From the NCBI GenBank assembly GCA_032622095.1, contig CP136064.1, forward strand, positions 173,484,310 to 173,548,309: a stretch of 64,000 nt of DNA, in the 5' to 3' direction. Shown piece after piece: positions 1-11,598 of this stretch; positions within the stretch are counted from its first letter, which is position 1; every line of letters begins with the position of its first letter. Below the pieces are notes generated by a model. The model saw nothing but the letters and a program-made list of their open reading frames with translations. It was not told the DNA's origin and did not search any database. This stretch comes from Siphonodentalium dalli (taxonomy: Eukaryota > Mollusca > Scaphopoda > Gadilida > Siphonodentaliidae). A program made the position numbers and the translations under genes.

Positions 1-341
1 AAGGGCAGCATGTTGCTGTGTTCGCTTAGTATATATTTTAATATCGCGGAAGTCTACCAAATGTGGGTGAAATGTCACCGGCAGCAGCGGTCTTACCGAG
101 TCATCAAGGGAGGTAGGTAAACCCTGCATGTAGTTTACAATTATCAAACCTCGGACAACTATCCTCAATTGGCCGATTGAATAGAAGATTAACCCTTTAC
201 CCAACAAACCGGCCAAAAACGGACAAATAAAGCTGCAACAGCCTAAATTATCTTGGGTCTGTCTCAATAAAACCATACAAATATGGATATAATTGGAACC
301 GGCTCGTTGACCACATTGTGATGGTTACAGTTATGCCCTGT

Positions 342-410
342 GCCAATGCATTCTCTTATATATGCGAGTCGACCATAGGTCGCCTCGCATATATAAGAGA
401 ATGCATTGGC
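342..410. repeat. 69-bp palindrome (core hairpin 1)
   Basis: Arms begin GCCAATGCATTCTCTTATAT and close on the complementary sequence. The centre GTCGACCATAGGTCGCC is the reverse complement of the centre of the second hairpin. It would form a long near-perfect stem. Confidence 0.9.
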
Positions 411-490
411 CTAAAAATAAATCTTTTTTTAACACTTTTTACCATTTTTTCTTACATTCTTTAACAATTTTATAATTTTTAATGTGTTAA

Positions 491-559
491 GCCAATGCAT
501 TCTCTTATATATGCGAGGCGACCTATGGTCGACTCGCATATATAAGAGAATGCATTGGC
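491..559. repeat. 69-bp palindrome (core hairpin 2)
   Basis: Same arms as the hairpin at 342-410, with the centre inverted, so the two hairpins also pair with each other. The flanking CCTGTGCC / GGCACAGG extends the outer pairing. Confidence 0.9.
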
Positions 560-589
560 ACAGGGCCCTTCTGTTGGGTAAAGGGTTAA

Positions 590-1080
590 TTATTGGACGC
601 GTTGTGCTTAATCTGCTAGATCGCGCAAAGCTAACATATCACTGTCCAGGATTATCCAGGCATTGTCATACTATGTCACAACAAACTCGTGGGATATTGG
701 ATGTTAATTTTGAGGTGGTACGCATGATTTATTACACACCTATTGATATCTTTCGGTTGATTACGTTATATTACTTCTGCCCAAATTGTTTACCCAAAAT
801 GCACTCGTGCGATCCCGATAAATGACGCCATGAACGAAACACAACCGGCACTATAACCATCATTCAACATCGTATTGTGTTAAATATAACCATAATTCAA
901 CCTGGTATTGTGTTGAATAGATGACTAACTAGCATGGAAACCAAACCGAAACAATTATTTGATACTAAAGACTATTTACTGCTGATGTGTAATAAACACA
1001 GAACCACACAGGTGTGTGAGAGAGGTGAACTTTATCGCACGAGTTTGTTATGACCGGGCGGTTCTGCATGCACAGGTCTC
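590..1080. other. No gene recognised
   Basis: AT-rich sequence. The only structure seen is an imperfect direct repeat of a TATTGTGTT-containing word near 865-920. Short open frames here have no recognisable content. Confidence 0.5.
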
Positions 1081-1082
1081 CA

Positions 1083-1292
1083 GAACAAAATTTTACCACA
1101 CCTCCAGTAATACTTAATCCTATGGAATTAACTATTACTGTAGTGGGGTCAAATTTAGTTCCCAACACCATTTTGTTCCCACCTCCCATTTTGACCCCAC
1201 CCTAGTAATATTTAATCCTATAGGATTATATATTACTGGGTGTGGGGTCAAATTGGAGGTGTGAACAAAATGGGGGTGGGAACAATCTGGAA
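1083..1292. repeat. Imperfect inverted repeat with partial second copy
   Basis: About 60-bp arms (roughly 1,158-1,221 and 1,226-1,290) pair around a TATA centre. The arms share TTTTGACCCCACC, AATATTTAATCC and ACCATTTTGTTCCCAC with their complements. A diverged copy of the inner part lies at 1,083-1,165. No target duplication was identified, so it is left as a repeat. Confidence 0.75.
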
Positions 1293-1437
1293 CACCTATC
1301 TTGTGCAACTATTGGTTTCTTGTGCAACTATTGGTTTAATGTGGTCGGGTAAAAATAAATGTCAGGGACAGGTGGGCTCTCGTTTTAACATTGCGCCGCA
1401 ACAAACTCATGCGGAAACTTCCACTACATTTCAAACC

Positions 1438-2690
1438 ATCTGCTAACTGGTACCCGGGACTCACTACATATCATACCACCTGTTAACTGGTACCCGGGAC
1501 TCACTACATATCATACAGCCTGTTAACTGGTAACCGGGACTCACCACATTTCATACCACTTGTTAACTGGTACCCGGGACTCATTACATATCATACAGCT
1601 TGTTAACTGGTACTCGGGATTCACTTCATATCTTACCACCTGTTAACTGGTACTCGGGACTCACTTCATATCATACCACCTATTAACTGGTACTCGGGAC
1701 TCACTTCATATCATACAGCCTGTTAACTGGTACTCAGGACTCACTTCATATCATACCACCTGTTAACTGGTACCGAAACTCACCAGATTTCATAACACCT
1801 GTTAACTGGTACTCGGGACTCACTTCATATCATACAGCCTGTTAACTGGTACCGAAACTCGCCACATTTCATACCACCTTTTAACTGGTACTCGGGACTC
1901 ACTTCATATCATACAGCCTGTTAACTGGTACCGGGACTCACCACATTCCATACCACATGTTAACTGGTACTCGAGACTCACTTCATATCATACAGCCTGT
2001 TAACTGGTACCGAAACTCGCCACATTTCATACCACCTGTTAACTGGTACTCGGGACTCACTTCATATCATACAGCCTGTTAACTGGTACCGGGACTCACC
2101 ACATTCCATACCACCTGTTAACTGGTACTCGGGACTCACTTCCTATCATACCACCTGTTAACTGATACCCGGGACTCACTACATATCATAGAGCCTATTG
2201 ACTGGTATCGAAACTCGCCACATATCATACCACCTGTTAACTGGTACTCGGGACTCACTTCATATCATACAGCCTGTTAACTGGTACCGGGACTCACCAC
2301 ATTCCATACCACCTGTTAACTGGTACTCGGGACTCACTTCCTATCATACCACCTGTTAACTGATACCCGGGACTCACTACATATCATAGAGCCTATTGAC
2401 TGGTATCGAAACTCGCCACATATCATACCACCTGTTAACTGGTAACCGGGACTCACTACATATCATACTACATGTTAACTGGTACCCGGGACTCACCACA
2501 TATCACACCACCTGTTAACTGGTACTCGGAACTCACTTCATATCATACCACCTGTTAACTGGTACTCTGGACTCACTTCATATCATACCACATGTTAACT
2601 GGTACCCGGATATATCATACCACTTGTTAGTTGATACCGAAACGTACTACATATCATACCACCTGTTAGTTGGTACGCGGGACTCATATG
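1438..2690. repeat. 40-bp minisatellite, about 31 copies
   Basis: The consensus unit begins TGTTAACTGGTACCCGGGAC and continues with TCACTACATATCATACCACC. Units alternate between a CTCGGGACTCACTTCATA type and a CCGAAACTCGCCACAT type. A five-unit block of 198 bp (about 2,083-2,280) is repeated almost exactly in the next 198 bp, which is a higher-order repeat. The last few units are more diverged. There is no coding content. Confidence 0.95.
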
Positions 2691-3578
2691 CCCAATTTAA
2701 CCGGTATTCAAAAGTCAACAAAAAGGCTGGTACGCAGCTTCTATAACACAAATTTACAATATTACATTTTTAATATTTTCCAACCCAAATGACATATTTT
2801 GATTTAATTCAGTTTGATACTTCTTGGTATAAATCAAGTTATGGAAAATACTTCTGCAAATGTGTGAAAACTGTTAGTGTGAAACTACTAAGTCTTCTAT
2901 TATTCTACACATCTTCTTAATTGGTTCGCAGGGTTAACTGTTATTCAGGATTCGGGTGTAGGTGTGGCAGCCTCATATTTTACCACATTCACACGCCTGT
3001 GCGGTTATATATGGATGTAATTAGACAGAGATCAGCTATGCATTGCCCAAAAATTGTCAGAATGCGGATGTAGCCGAAAGGGTGGCTGCACAGTGGATTA
3101 CCTAATCGACTGCCAAACTGGGAAGGGTGAAAACCGCTGCATGACGTTGTGCCTATTCGTGTTTCAGATTCAATGGTCTTTTGTACCGACAAGGAAGTGT
3201 TCCTCCGCAGTGGTTTATGCTGGTTGGTTGGCGCCAGCTAGCCATTGGGTACATTGAGTACATTGAGTCAATAGCTCAACACTTATGCATACTATGCTCC
3301 AATAATTTAGAAAAGACTCTTTATCGGAACACTACATGGGGCACGATCTCAAGAGGCGAATTATTATTCTTATACATGTTATGTACTGTGCATTAATGCA
3401 TACTTCATTATCTACTTAAAGTGAAACACTCCGGTATGGTGATCAAATAGGAATGGAGAATCATCTTGTTCAAAGTAGTAATTTTTACAAATATAATATC
3501 AAAATTGACATTACACGCCGCCATTCTTATATATTAATCAAATAAAGTGACCATCGATGGCGAAATCGTTTTCGTTAG
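2691..3578. other. No gene recognised
   Basis: AT-rich sequence without a reading frame of recognisable content and without a clear repeat shared with the rest of the window. Confidence 0.5.
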
Positions 3579-4166
3579 TTTATCGCCGATATATCAGGGG
3601 GGGGGGGGTGAAAAAAAAAATTCCGGCACGTATGCCGGGGTGGGTGGGTGGCCAAAGCCACCAACAAGCAATTTTTTCCACAACTAAAAAAAAAATTTCC
3701 TGCTTGTTTTTTTATTGTTTTGGCAATGAGTTGGGCTTCAAAACCACTTTGAATGAGAGAAATAATGTAATTCTAACTGGTAAACTGACTGCAGGCAGTT
3801 ATCGTGTTGTATTTTGTTGCACATTTTGAAATCCAAGATGGCCGCTGGCAGCCATGTTTTTTTGGCCGAATGACCTCAAAATGACTCATTCCTATTTACA
3901 TGTCCATGTTAACATCCATGATAAATAATATGCAAGGAAATTCATATACAGCTGTTTACAGTGAATTTCCCCCCGCAAATCTCTGTTTTAGTGTTAAAAG
4001 GGGGGGGTGGGTGTCAAAAAATGGTCAGAAAAAACTGCCGAAAACGGAAAAAAATTTGGCGGTGGGGGTGGGTGGGTACAAAAAATGATCGAAAGGAAAA
4101 AAAAACCATACGTGCCTGAATTTTTTTTCCGACCCCCCGATCCCCCCCCCCCCCCTGGATATATGC
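3579..4166. mobile_element. Inverted-repeat element with G/C-tract ends
   Basis: About 50-bp terminal inverted repeats. The left one (3,580-3,632) runs CGATATATC, a G tract, an A tract, then CCGGCACGTATG. The right one (4,107-4,166) has the complement with a 14-C tract. Inside are two GTGGGTGGGTGG words in the same orientation and, at 3,829-3,862, an AAGATGGCCGCTGGCAGCCAT hairpin-like word that recurs near 29,810, 30,143 and 62,300. A one-ended relative occurs at 54,090-54,170. No transposase and no convincing target duplication. Confidence 0.6.
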
Positions 4167-4280
4167 GTCCCGAATCGAGTAGTAAATATTTACAATTGAG
4201 CGTAGTTCTGACGATGTTTTCTATGGAGTGGTACGGTCAATTTGCTGATTAGCGCCTGAATACTAAATTATCAGTTTCAC
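4167..4280 (-). repeat. Dispersed 115-bp repeat
   Basis: Reads on the minus strand as GTGAAACTGAT...CATTCAGGCGCT...TTGTAAATATTTACT. The same sequence occurs on the plus strand at 34,523-34,638, with its first 40 bases again at 33,244-33,283. It abuts the G/C-tract element, so it may be part of a larger composite. Confidence 0.75.
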
Positions 4281-7200
4281 GCACCCGAACAAGTACATAA
4301 TATGTCTTTAACGATATGTTTACACGGTGTCAAATATCCAGGAACGTGGTGAGTGGGGTAGGGGTGTATCACCCGACTGGTCAAATTTTCAACAGTTAGA
4401 AATTCCATTCTGGACACAACATTATAGTTGGAAATTTCACACCGAAACACCAAAAATAGGTTGAAAATGTTCTCATAGTTTGATTTTCGAACCAGTATTA
4501 GTGGGGAATTTGTTGTTTTTAGACCGACTGTTTCTACTTTTAATCAAAATTATGGATCAATATGCTATGGCCAGTTGGAAATGTCACAATGCCAGTTGGA
4601 ATATTACAACCTAAGAGGGTAGGGTGCAAATGGAATTTTGCAAACTTGGTCTGGTTCAAGGTGAGTGGTGGTGCAGTTGAAAATTATTTCAAGGTAGACA
4701 CCACAACAGAGACCCTCTAGCCACGCCCCTGAGTGTGCAGGCAAATGCCTGTAGCGAGTCGAAACGTACGTAATGTGGCGCTTATAGTATGAAGAACTTC
4801 ACTGCCAAGAAGTCAGCAATCTGAAACTGAATCAGTTGGTGATCCCATCGATATATTTAAAGGCCCACTTACTTTTCGAACCACCAGATCACATTATATA
4901 CAACATTTTCCATATTATATACCATTTGAAAGAGGAAGCTCCTAAACATTTTTCGCACTGTTAATGTCCCCTTGTAGCCCAAGAAATTACTTTTTGCGAT
5001 CGGTTCGCGGTTTAATCTGATGGTCCCGATTTGACCGAGCCGATTGTGGCTCATTTTATGTTTAGATCTCATCTCCGTATGTATTCCGTGTGTCAACCTG
5101 GGGCCTAAACTATAGAATACAATTTTTGTAATATCAGCGTTAATTGTGATTTACTAATTTTGTAATACATATTTTGTGTTATATAGTATTCGACTGTATT
5201 TCTATCAGTGTATTTCTTTCATTGTAGATTGAAACTCAACATATGCCCAAAACTCTTTATATGCAAATTACCTTGACATGTAATGACTTATAATCTTTTT
5301 GGCGAACCATCTATATACCGGGATTCACTTGACCGGAAAATCTTTGCATTTTGTGGAGAAAAAGGGGTTCTGAAAGTTTCATCTGTTCTTGTTTTCGTAG
5401 TACTCGAACGCTGCAGCTTTGTAATATGTAAAAATTCGCAATACGGAATGATAAAGTACTGGCTAAGCGGGTTCTATAGTACAGCAATAATACCATTTTT
5501 GTGAAAATTCATTATTAGATTACAAATGCACAGGCTACATTATTGATTTTTCACGACGATTATCCGTGCGGAAAATGGTGAGTGCGATTAGCTGGGTACA
5601 TGTTCTTTGTAATGCGGTCACGGAATCTCAATTGTTAACCCATTGAGATGGTTTACGCTCAATGGATTTGAAAGGAGATAGCCATGTCAGCGGCCTAGAT
5701 TTTAATTATGAATGGAATTAAAGAGTCACAGTTGTCGGGCTTGGGCTCAAAACGTATATATATATAAACGATCTTTGTGCGAAGGTACACGGATACGCGG
5801 TGAATCGGGGGTGGTGGCATTTCGTGTTGAAACAGTTACTGATAATTTCAGGCTAAGTTGCGTTAAGAAGCAGTGGACCCCAAATATTTACCATGACATT
5901 ATGTAACATATTTGAACCGCATGGCATTTGTGTGCTCAAGAAGTTTGCGTTCACCTTGTGGTCTAAACAATTTAATTTGGCCAATAGTGCCGCACAGAAT
6001 GTTCCATGAGTGAATTTTTTGAAAAAATCGGGGTCCCCCGATCCTTAACTTACCAATGTAGTAGTGCGTGTTGGTTATATCCAAATGTCATATGTTTACC
6101 TAAATTCAGCCGCTTAGTTGGGTATAAATGGAAGGTACTGAGCAGTAGGTATAGTTTAAGTAGATGGTGCTATATATGTTTTAAAATCGAGGTTGGGTGT
6201 CCCCTGAGACCCTGGACGAGGGAGTGTTGGTCCACATTGGAATTTCCAAATGAACACCCATCCTTTACACAGGTCGAAAATACCAAGTCCGAGAACAGCC
6301 ATCGCACCCCCATCATGGGTTGAATTTTTCCAACTGCATGTTACCTCAAACTTTTCAACTATTAAGGTCTAAATGTTCCCACTAATATTTCAGCCAGACA
6401 AAGCTAGCTAGACAAATTAGGTTCCATCCTTGGTAATATTGCTATATAAAGTTGATGTGGCCATTTGAACGGCAACCGATGTGTGTGTTTGCCGACCCTT
6501 TCGACAAACCGTTAATAAACATGTAACATAAAACATCTGAAAATGGTAAGTGTTCCACACGATATACTGAAAAAAATACTTTTCATCGTGCGCAATTGTG
6601 GTCAAAATAACCCAAGTATCGGAAACTAGTCACACATAATGTACCTTTATTCATCAACAAAATCACCCACCAACTGACACAAATAGGCATTGCCATATCA
6701 TTCGCATATATCATTAGAGTAATTTCCCTTGACAAAATCACAAATGTTTGGATGTGCGTTCAACGAACGGTGGTCGATAGTACTCTATTTGCCGTCTTTT
6801 TGTGATTTACAAGAAATCGCGTTCGCTGTTAGATTACAGTGGTCCATAGTACTCGACACCTTCTGTGCGGCTCAAATAAGCCTGCTATTACAAAAATTGC
6901 ATTCTATAGTATAGACCCTTGGTGGACATGCAAAGTCTACTCTATACAATGAAAACAAGAAGAAGCCCACTATTGTCGTCCCAATTCAGTAAAAAGCCCC
7001 TTTATCTAAGTTTGTCATAAAATATCACGTAACATAAGGTCGCAGAATCGTTAAACTGCCGTAGCACCGTGGTTGTCAAACAGCAGAATCGTGAAATTGG
7101 TCGCAGAATCGTCAACACGAACCTGAAGGGCGTAATAAATAGATAAAAATTAAAGGAGCATGCATAATCACCCCCACATCCTGCTTTCGGTTTGGAAGAG

Positions 7201-7940
7201 CTAACAACAACTTTGAAAGTAAACAAAGAGAAGAGCAGCCGGACATTGCTTTGTATAAATTCATTTTTAACTTATTTTTATTTAAAAACAAATTGTTTTG
7301 GCATGTTGATGATGTTTCGGGTTCGGTAATAGTCGAATTCTAGGCAAATTATTGCGTGATTGCATACAAGTAATATTTTCTTTTCGACAAAACATCGGAT
7401 TAGCAAGAATAACTGAAGACACTTCATACACATCAATAACCTCTCGCTATAATGGCATCATCTACAACTGGTGCGACCTGGCTGTGACACGCTTTACCCA
7501 ATCCACTATCCGTGAATTATTTTGATTACGTCTTGTAAACGGAAATTTGTAATTTAATTTATGACTCCAGTCATAAATTAAATTTATATCAAATCATTAA
7601 CTTTGATTTTAAGATAACCTATAAACCTGAACGTTTACAGAATACATCTTACTTAGTTTTCAAATGCGTTTATTTCTCATCACCGTTTTTCAACGGTATT
7701 TCAAGAAAAGTACAAAATGATTTATACACTGGCTGCCCTTCCCAATAATAACAAAAAACAAACAAAATAGCAATAGATATGAAAAGGCAACATTATGAAT
7801 GTGATACAATAAGAGCGAATATATGGTTCATGCCACCTGCCAGGGGTGAGGTTTGGACTACCAGTGTATATACAATAAATTTACGCATACGCCAAACGGG
7901 CACGCACCGCTACAAGTTCATCGATTTCAGACGTGTAATA
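4281..7940. other. No gene recognised (3.7 kb)
   Basis: Short unrelated open frames only, none with a recognisable domain. Words such as ATTAGTGGG with TTTAGACC occur near 4,500 and 6,370, but the match is too short to call a repeat. A small cluster of GTCGCAGAATCGT words lies at 7,040-7,110. Confidence 0.5.
7551..7584. repeat. Perfect 34-bp hairpin
   Basis: AATTTAATTTATGACT, two-base loop CC, then the exact complement. Too AT-rich and lacking a T tract to call a terminator. No neighbouring gene uses it. Confidence 0.8.
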
Positions 7941-8133
7941 ACGTATTGTTAAACAATTATATGGACACATTACTTTATTAACTGTTTGTTGCTCCTATTC
8001 GACCTGGTTTGAATCGGTGGGAGTTGACACATCTGAAAAGGGATATTGTATTGGGGGGGGTATGTTTACGGTGGGAGGGGGGTGGAGAGGTATTCATTTA
8101 TGGTTCATTTCATATATATTCATTGTGTTTATA

Positions 8134-11100
8134 TTATTTATTATAGTACAGCTTGTTTATTTGAGTTATCAGTTTGCAGATTCCACGCATTACCTTCGCT
8201 TTTGGGTTGTTAAATAGTTGAGCTAAGTTCCAGTTACTCGGGTGTGTGTAGTAATATTTTGCTATATAGTTTCGCCTTAAATCGTTCAAGGCATCGCATT
8301 CAAGAAGTGTATGTAGTTCATTACCTGGCGCGTCTTTGTCGCACAATTTGCAGATTTTTTCATCATCGGGTAAGTTCATCCAGTCTCCTGTTTCTATTGG
8401 TAAGCGATGATTTCGAGTACGGAATTTAAAAATTAAAATAGAATCGTTTGTATGCAATTTCGAAAAATATACCTCTTCTTGGTAGATTGATTTGATATAT
8501 CGATACGTAATATACTTGTCAGAAGAATACAATGTTTGCCACCAACTTTGAATATAAAGATCTTGAAGTTGCTGTTTTGTAGCCTCGCGGAATAGTTTCA
8601 GGGGATTGGGAGCGTGTGTAGCCCATGTGCCACTGAGCCCAAGTTCATTTAATAAAGAGTAAATATAATTGATCCATTTGGATTTGTTATTAACATATCT
8701 GTCCCTTTGGTTGTATCTACTACACAGTGTCCAATATAGAGTATACGCGATCTTGTTTCTACTTCCGCTCACTAAGTGACCCCAATAATTCAACATCTGA
8801 TGTTTGATTTTCATCGTGACTGGGAATATCCCAAGTTCACCGTATAACATAGCATTTGGCGTGGACCGTTTTGCTTTGAGTATATATTTAAGAAACCATA
8901 ATTCCAATCTCTGTATAATATTGTTGTTCCCAAAACCCCAAACTTCTGCTCCATAAGTCAATATCGGGACAATCGATATTTGATAGAGTTCGAGAACGCA
9001 TTTTAAAGGGAGATTCATGGTTCGCATCTTTGATATAAGGCTGAACATTGCGCGCTTTGCTTGTTGACATCGTATTTTTTTTTCTTCGACGAAAGAGCCG
9101 TTACTACTAAATGTCATTCCAAGGTACTTATACGTTTTCGTTACTTCAATCTGCTCACTATTCAGCATAAAATGCCCATCTTTTTTCCTTTTGTTTCCAA
9201 ATATAACTACATTACTTTTTGCATTATTGATTTCCAATTTCCAGATACGGCAATATTCGGCATAATCATTTAACATGCATTGTAGCCCTTCCGCAGAATA
9301 CGATAAAAGAACGGTATCGTCAGCATACAGGAGGCAGAACAATTTCAAGTAATGAAGGCTCGAACCACAAGGCACGTCTGTTAGAACTATACCGCAATTT
9401 TCGTTTTTGCGTAAATACATTTCTAAGTCGTTTGTGTATATGGAGAAAAGGAGAGGGGAAAGATTCTCACCCTGTCGGACGCCCGTTTCGCATGGAAATA
9501 ATGCTGATATAACACCATTATGTGCAACACAAGACTTTATGTTCTTATACATATTTATTATCACGTTTAGAATCCTACCTTCTATTCCAATATGAAAGAG
9601 TTTTCTCCACAGTCCTACACGCCAGACCCGATCGAAAGCCTTCGATAAATCGATGAAAGCACAATATAAGCTACGCTTGCGGGCTTTAACAAGGTCAATA
9701 AGACTATTTAATGAGAATATATGATCCAGTGTTGAATAATTTTTTCTAAATCCAGCTTGATTTTCTTCTAATAGTTTGTTGGTTTCTAGGAAGCTTTGGA
9801 TACGTTCGCTCAAAATAGATGTGAACACCTTTGATATACAACTTACTAGAGTGATTGGTCGATAGTTATTTGGCTTTTTCGGGTCATTTGATTTAAATAT
9901 CGGCTGAATAATACCAATTCCCCAGTCGTCTGGTACAATACCGCTTTTTAGAATCAGGTTAAAATATGTCTGAAGATGAGTCCTTAGTTTTCCAGAAGCC
10001 ATTTTAATGTATTCATTTTTAATTTCATCTATTCCACTGGCCTTACCGAATTTCAAGCTGCGTAGCGCGTTATCGATCTCTTGGAGTTCAATATCACGGT
10101 CCAGATGAGACATATACCATGTGCACGGGAGATATTCATCATAACTGTGATCTACGTTTGTTGAATTTGTTTCTGCAAAATGATTATAAAATTGGTTAAT
10201 TGTGGGCGATTCCACAGGTTGAGTATTTGCGCGCTTCTTTCCAACTAATTTCCAGTAGTCGCGAGCGTTCGTGCGTTTCAAATTTAAAATATTGTCCTGC
10301 AATGTCATATTATAGTTTGCTCTGCACTTTTTTATTTTATTTTTATATGCATTTCGTATGTTGGTCAGATCTATTCTGTTCGCTTCTGTGCGGCTACGCT
10401 GATAACGTTTCAGTGTGGTGCGATATTGTTTTCTGATATTATTACAATCTTTCGAGAACCACGGTTTCGTATTCGATTTGTTTTTCGGTTTGATTTGTTT
10501 CGTTGGCCGGGTACCCAACGCGGAAATTGCGGCATTTCGATAAATTTGTTTCAGGTTGCAATTGGCATCTGTTATATCGTTCTCAGTTATAGTAGCCTTG
10601 ACTTTCAGTGTCTCAAGGTGTTCGGCAAACTGAGTTACGCGCGATTCATCTATGTTTTGTACAAAGTGTATTTCCTTGTCGGTGCTCCAGCTATTGATGG
10701 GAAATACACGATTTGTAGACATGCTATGAGATACGTTGGGAACATTTATATTGTTCTCTAGATTTATATGATGATAGTTTTTTGGCCCATCTCCCATTAA
10801 GAGTTCAAAATACAGAGCACAGTGGACATCACTGGTTAGCGTATTTTGGTCTCTCACTTGAAAATTTACAATATGTGTCATCATCGTGTAATTAAATAGC
10901 AGATAATCAACTATGCTAGCATTCTTGCATGTCAGACGACCAATCCCTTTGTCGAAGCCTAATCTGCCATTAGCAATCAAAATCTCGGCTTGTCTACATA
11001 GATCAATTAATTTATAGCCAAAATTGTTCGTTCGTCTATCTAGAGATGCACGCGGTGGTATATCTGTAACATCCAAAACAGAGTCATCATTTATGTCTCC

Positions 11101-11568
11101 CGGAGAGAAGTCACGAAGCTTGGCAGTTCGTGCGTTGAAATCCCCGAGAAGTAAGATGTTACAACCATGTCCCTTTATTATTGCAATAGAGCCCATAATT
11201 TCATCGAAGCAGTTTTTTGACGCGTATTTTGATCCCTCTGGTGGTATGTATACATTTCCGACAAAGGTTGGGCCACATGGGGTTTTAATTTTAAACCAGA
11301 TAATAAAATCATTTCGGAGCTTCAATACTTCAACATAATTTGTCATATTTTCTCGCACGAGCACACATAGACCCCCAGACCTATATCTTGACACAGTTTG
11401 TCTATTTTGAAATATTAGGACTTTGAAACCTGTAATATCAATTGTGTCTAGATCGTCGGTTTTGGTTTCTTGAAGACAAATAATATCGTAATTGGACATA
11501 ACGTTTACGAATTCCGGGTCGTCAAGACGACTCAAAATACCACCGACATTTAGTGAACAGATTTTCAT
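8134..11568 (-). CDS. LINE ORF2: endonuclease-reverse transcriptase, 1,144 aa
   Basis: Nicks target DNA and copies the element RNA into the genome (target-primed reverse transcription). Residues 1-255 form an APE-like nuclease. Visible are N7 in SLNVGG, E34 in LQETK, Y107 in VYIPP, D143 and N145 in LGDFNAR, D221 in SIVDY and H249 in SDVHC, all the expected active-site positions. Reverse transcriptase spans about 545-820: NNYRPITL, QAGFRKNYST, catalytic D640 in FIDLSKAFD, GVRQGENLSP and LLYADD at 746-751. The C-terminal part has LPIETG and a knuckle C1073-x2-C1076-x9-H1086-x4-C1091. There is no RNase H domain. The start MKICSLNVGG is the natural nuclease N-terminus. No internal stop or frameshift is seen, so the protein is probably functional. 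It begins 30 bases after a stop in the same frame. Homology to LINE proteins is certain; the clade is not. Confidence 0.95.
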   Translation of the reverse strand: MKICSLNVGGILSRLDDPEFVNVMSNYDIICLQETKTDDLDTIDITGFKVLIFQNRQTVSRYRSGGLCVLVRENMTNYVEVLKLRNDFIIWFKIKTPCGPTFVGNVYIPPEGSKYASKNCFDEIMGSIAIIKGHGCNILLLGDFNARTAKLRDFSPGDINDDSVLDVTDIPPRASLDRRTNNFGYKLIDLCRQAEILIANGRLGFDKGIGRLTCKNASIVDYLLFNYTMMTHIVNFQVRDQNTLTSDVHCALYFELLMGDGPKNYHHINLENNINVPNVSHSMSTNRVFPINSWSTDKEIHFVQNIDESRVTQFAEHLETLKVKATITENDITDANCNLKQIYRNAAISALGTRPTKQIKPKNKSNTKPWFSKDCNNIRKQYRTTLKRYQRSRTEANRIDLTNIRNAYKNKIKKCRANYNMTLQDNILNLKRTNARDYWKLVGKKRANTQPVESPTINQFYNHFAETNSTNVDHSYDEYLPCTWYMSHLDRDIELQEIDNALRSLKFGKASGIDEIKNEYIKMASGKLRTHLQTYFNLILKSGIVPDDWGIGIIQPIFKSNDPKKPNNYRPITLVSCISKVFTSILSERIQSFLETNKLLEENQAGFRKNYSTLDHIFSLNSLIDLVKARKRSLYCAFIDLSKAFDRVWRVGLWRKLFHIGIEGRILNVIINMYKNIKSCVAHNGVISALFPCETGVRQGENLSPLLFSIYTNDLEMYLRKNENCGIVLTDVPCGSSLHYLKLFCLLYADDTVLLSYSAEGLQCMLNDYAEYCRIWKLEINNAKSNVVIFGNKRKKDGHFMLNSEQIEVTKTYKYLGMTFSSNGSFVEEKKIRCQQAKRAMFSLISKMRTMNLPLKCVLELYQISIVPILTYGAEVWGFGNNNIIQRLELWFLKYILKAKRSTPNAMLYGELGIFPVTMKIKHQMLNYWGHLVSGSRNKIAYTLYWTLCSRYNQRDRYVNNKSKWINYIYSLLNELGLSGTWATHAPNPLKLFREATKQQLQDLYIQSWWQTLYSSDKYITYRYIKSIYQEEVYFSKLHTNDSILIFKFRTRNHRLPIETGDWMNLPDDEKICKLCDKDAPGNELHTLLECDALNDLRRNYIAKYYYTHPSNWNLAQLFNNPKAKVMRGICKLITQINKLYYNK

Positions 11569-11598
11569 ATTTGAGGAAGGCCTCTCGTCCCCACACCC

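Larger units (their letters stand above)
193..585. mobile_element. TTAA-flanked MITE with two internal palindromes
   Basis: Perfect TTAA lies on both sides (189-192 and 586-589). The ends are inverted repeats, CCCTTTACCCAACA at the left and its complement at the right. TTAA target duplication with CCC/GGG ends is the hallmark of piggyBac-type elements, so this is read as a 393-bp non-autonomous piggyBac-like element. It holds two 69-bp palindromes in mirror orientation and encodes nothing. Related copies at 57,793, 63,230 and 31,151 share the core palindromes but have different tips (CCCTTTCATGA). Confidence 0.8.

Noticed and set aside
484-825. 113-codon plus-strand frame
   Set aside because: It starts inside the hairpin MITE and has no recognisable content.
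1438-2690. CRISPR-like spacing of a 40-bp repeat
   Set aside because: Repeats are directly adjacent with no unique spacers, and the surrounding DNA is clearly from an animal genome.
4330-6400. Possible inverted pair between 4,330-4,600 and 6,200-6,400
   Set aside because: Shared words (ATTAGTGGG, TTTAGACC) are short and not colinear over a useful length.
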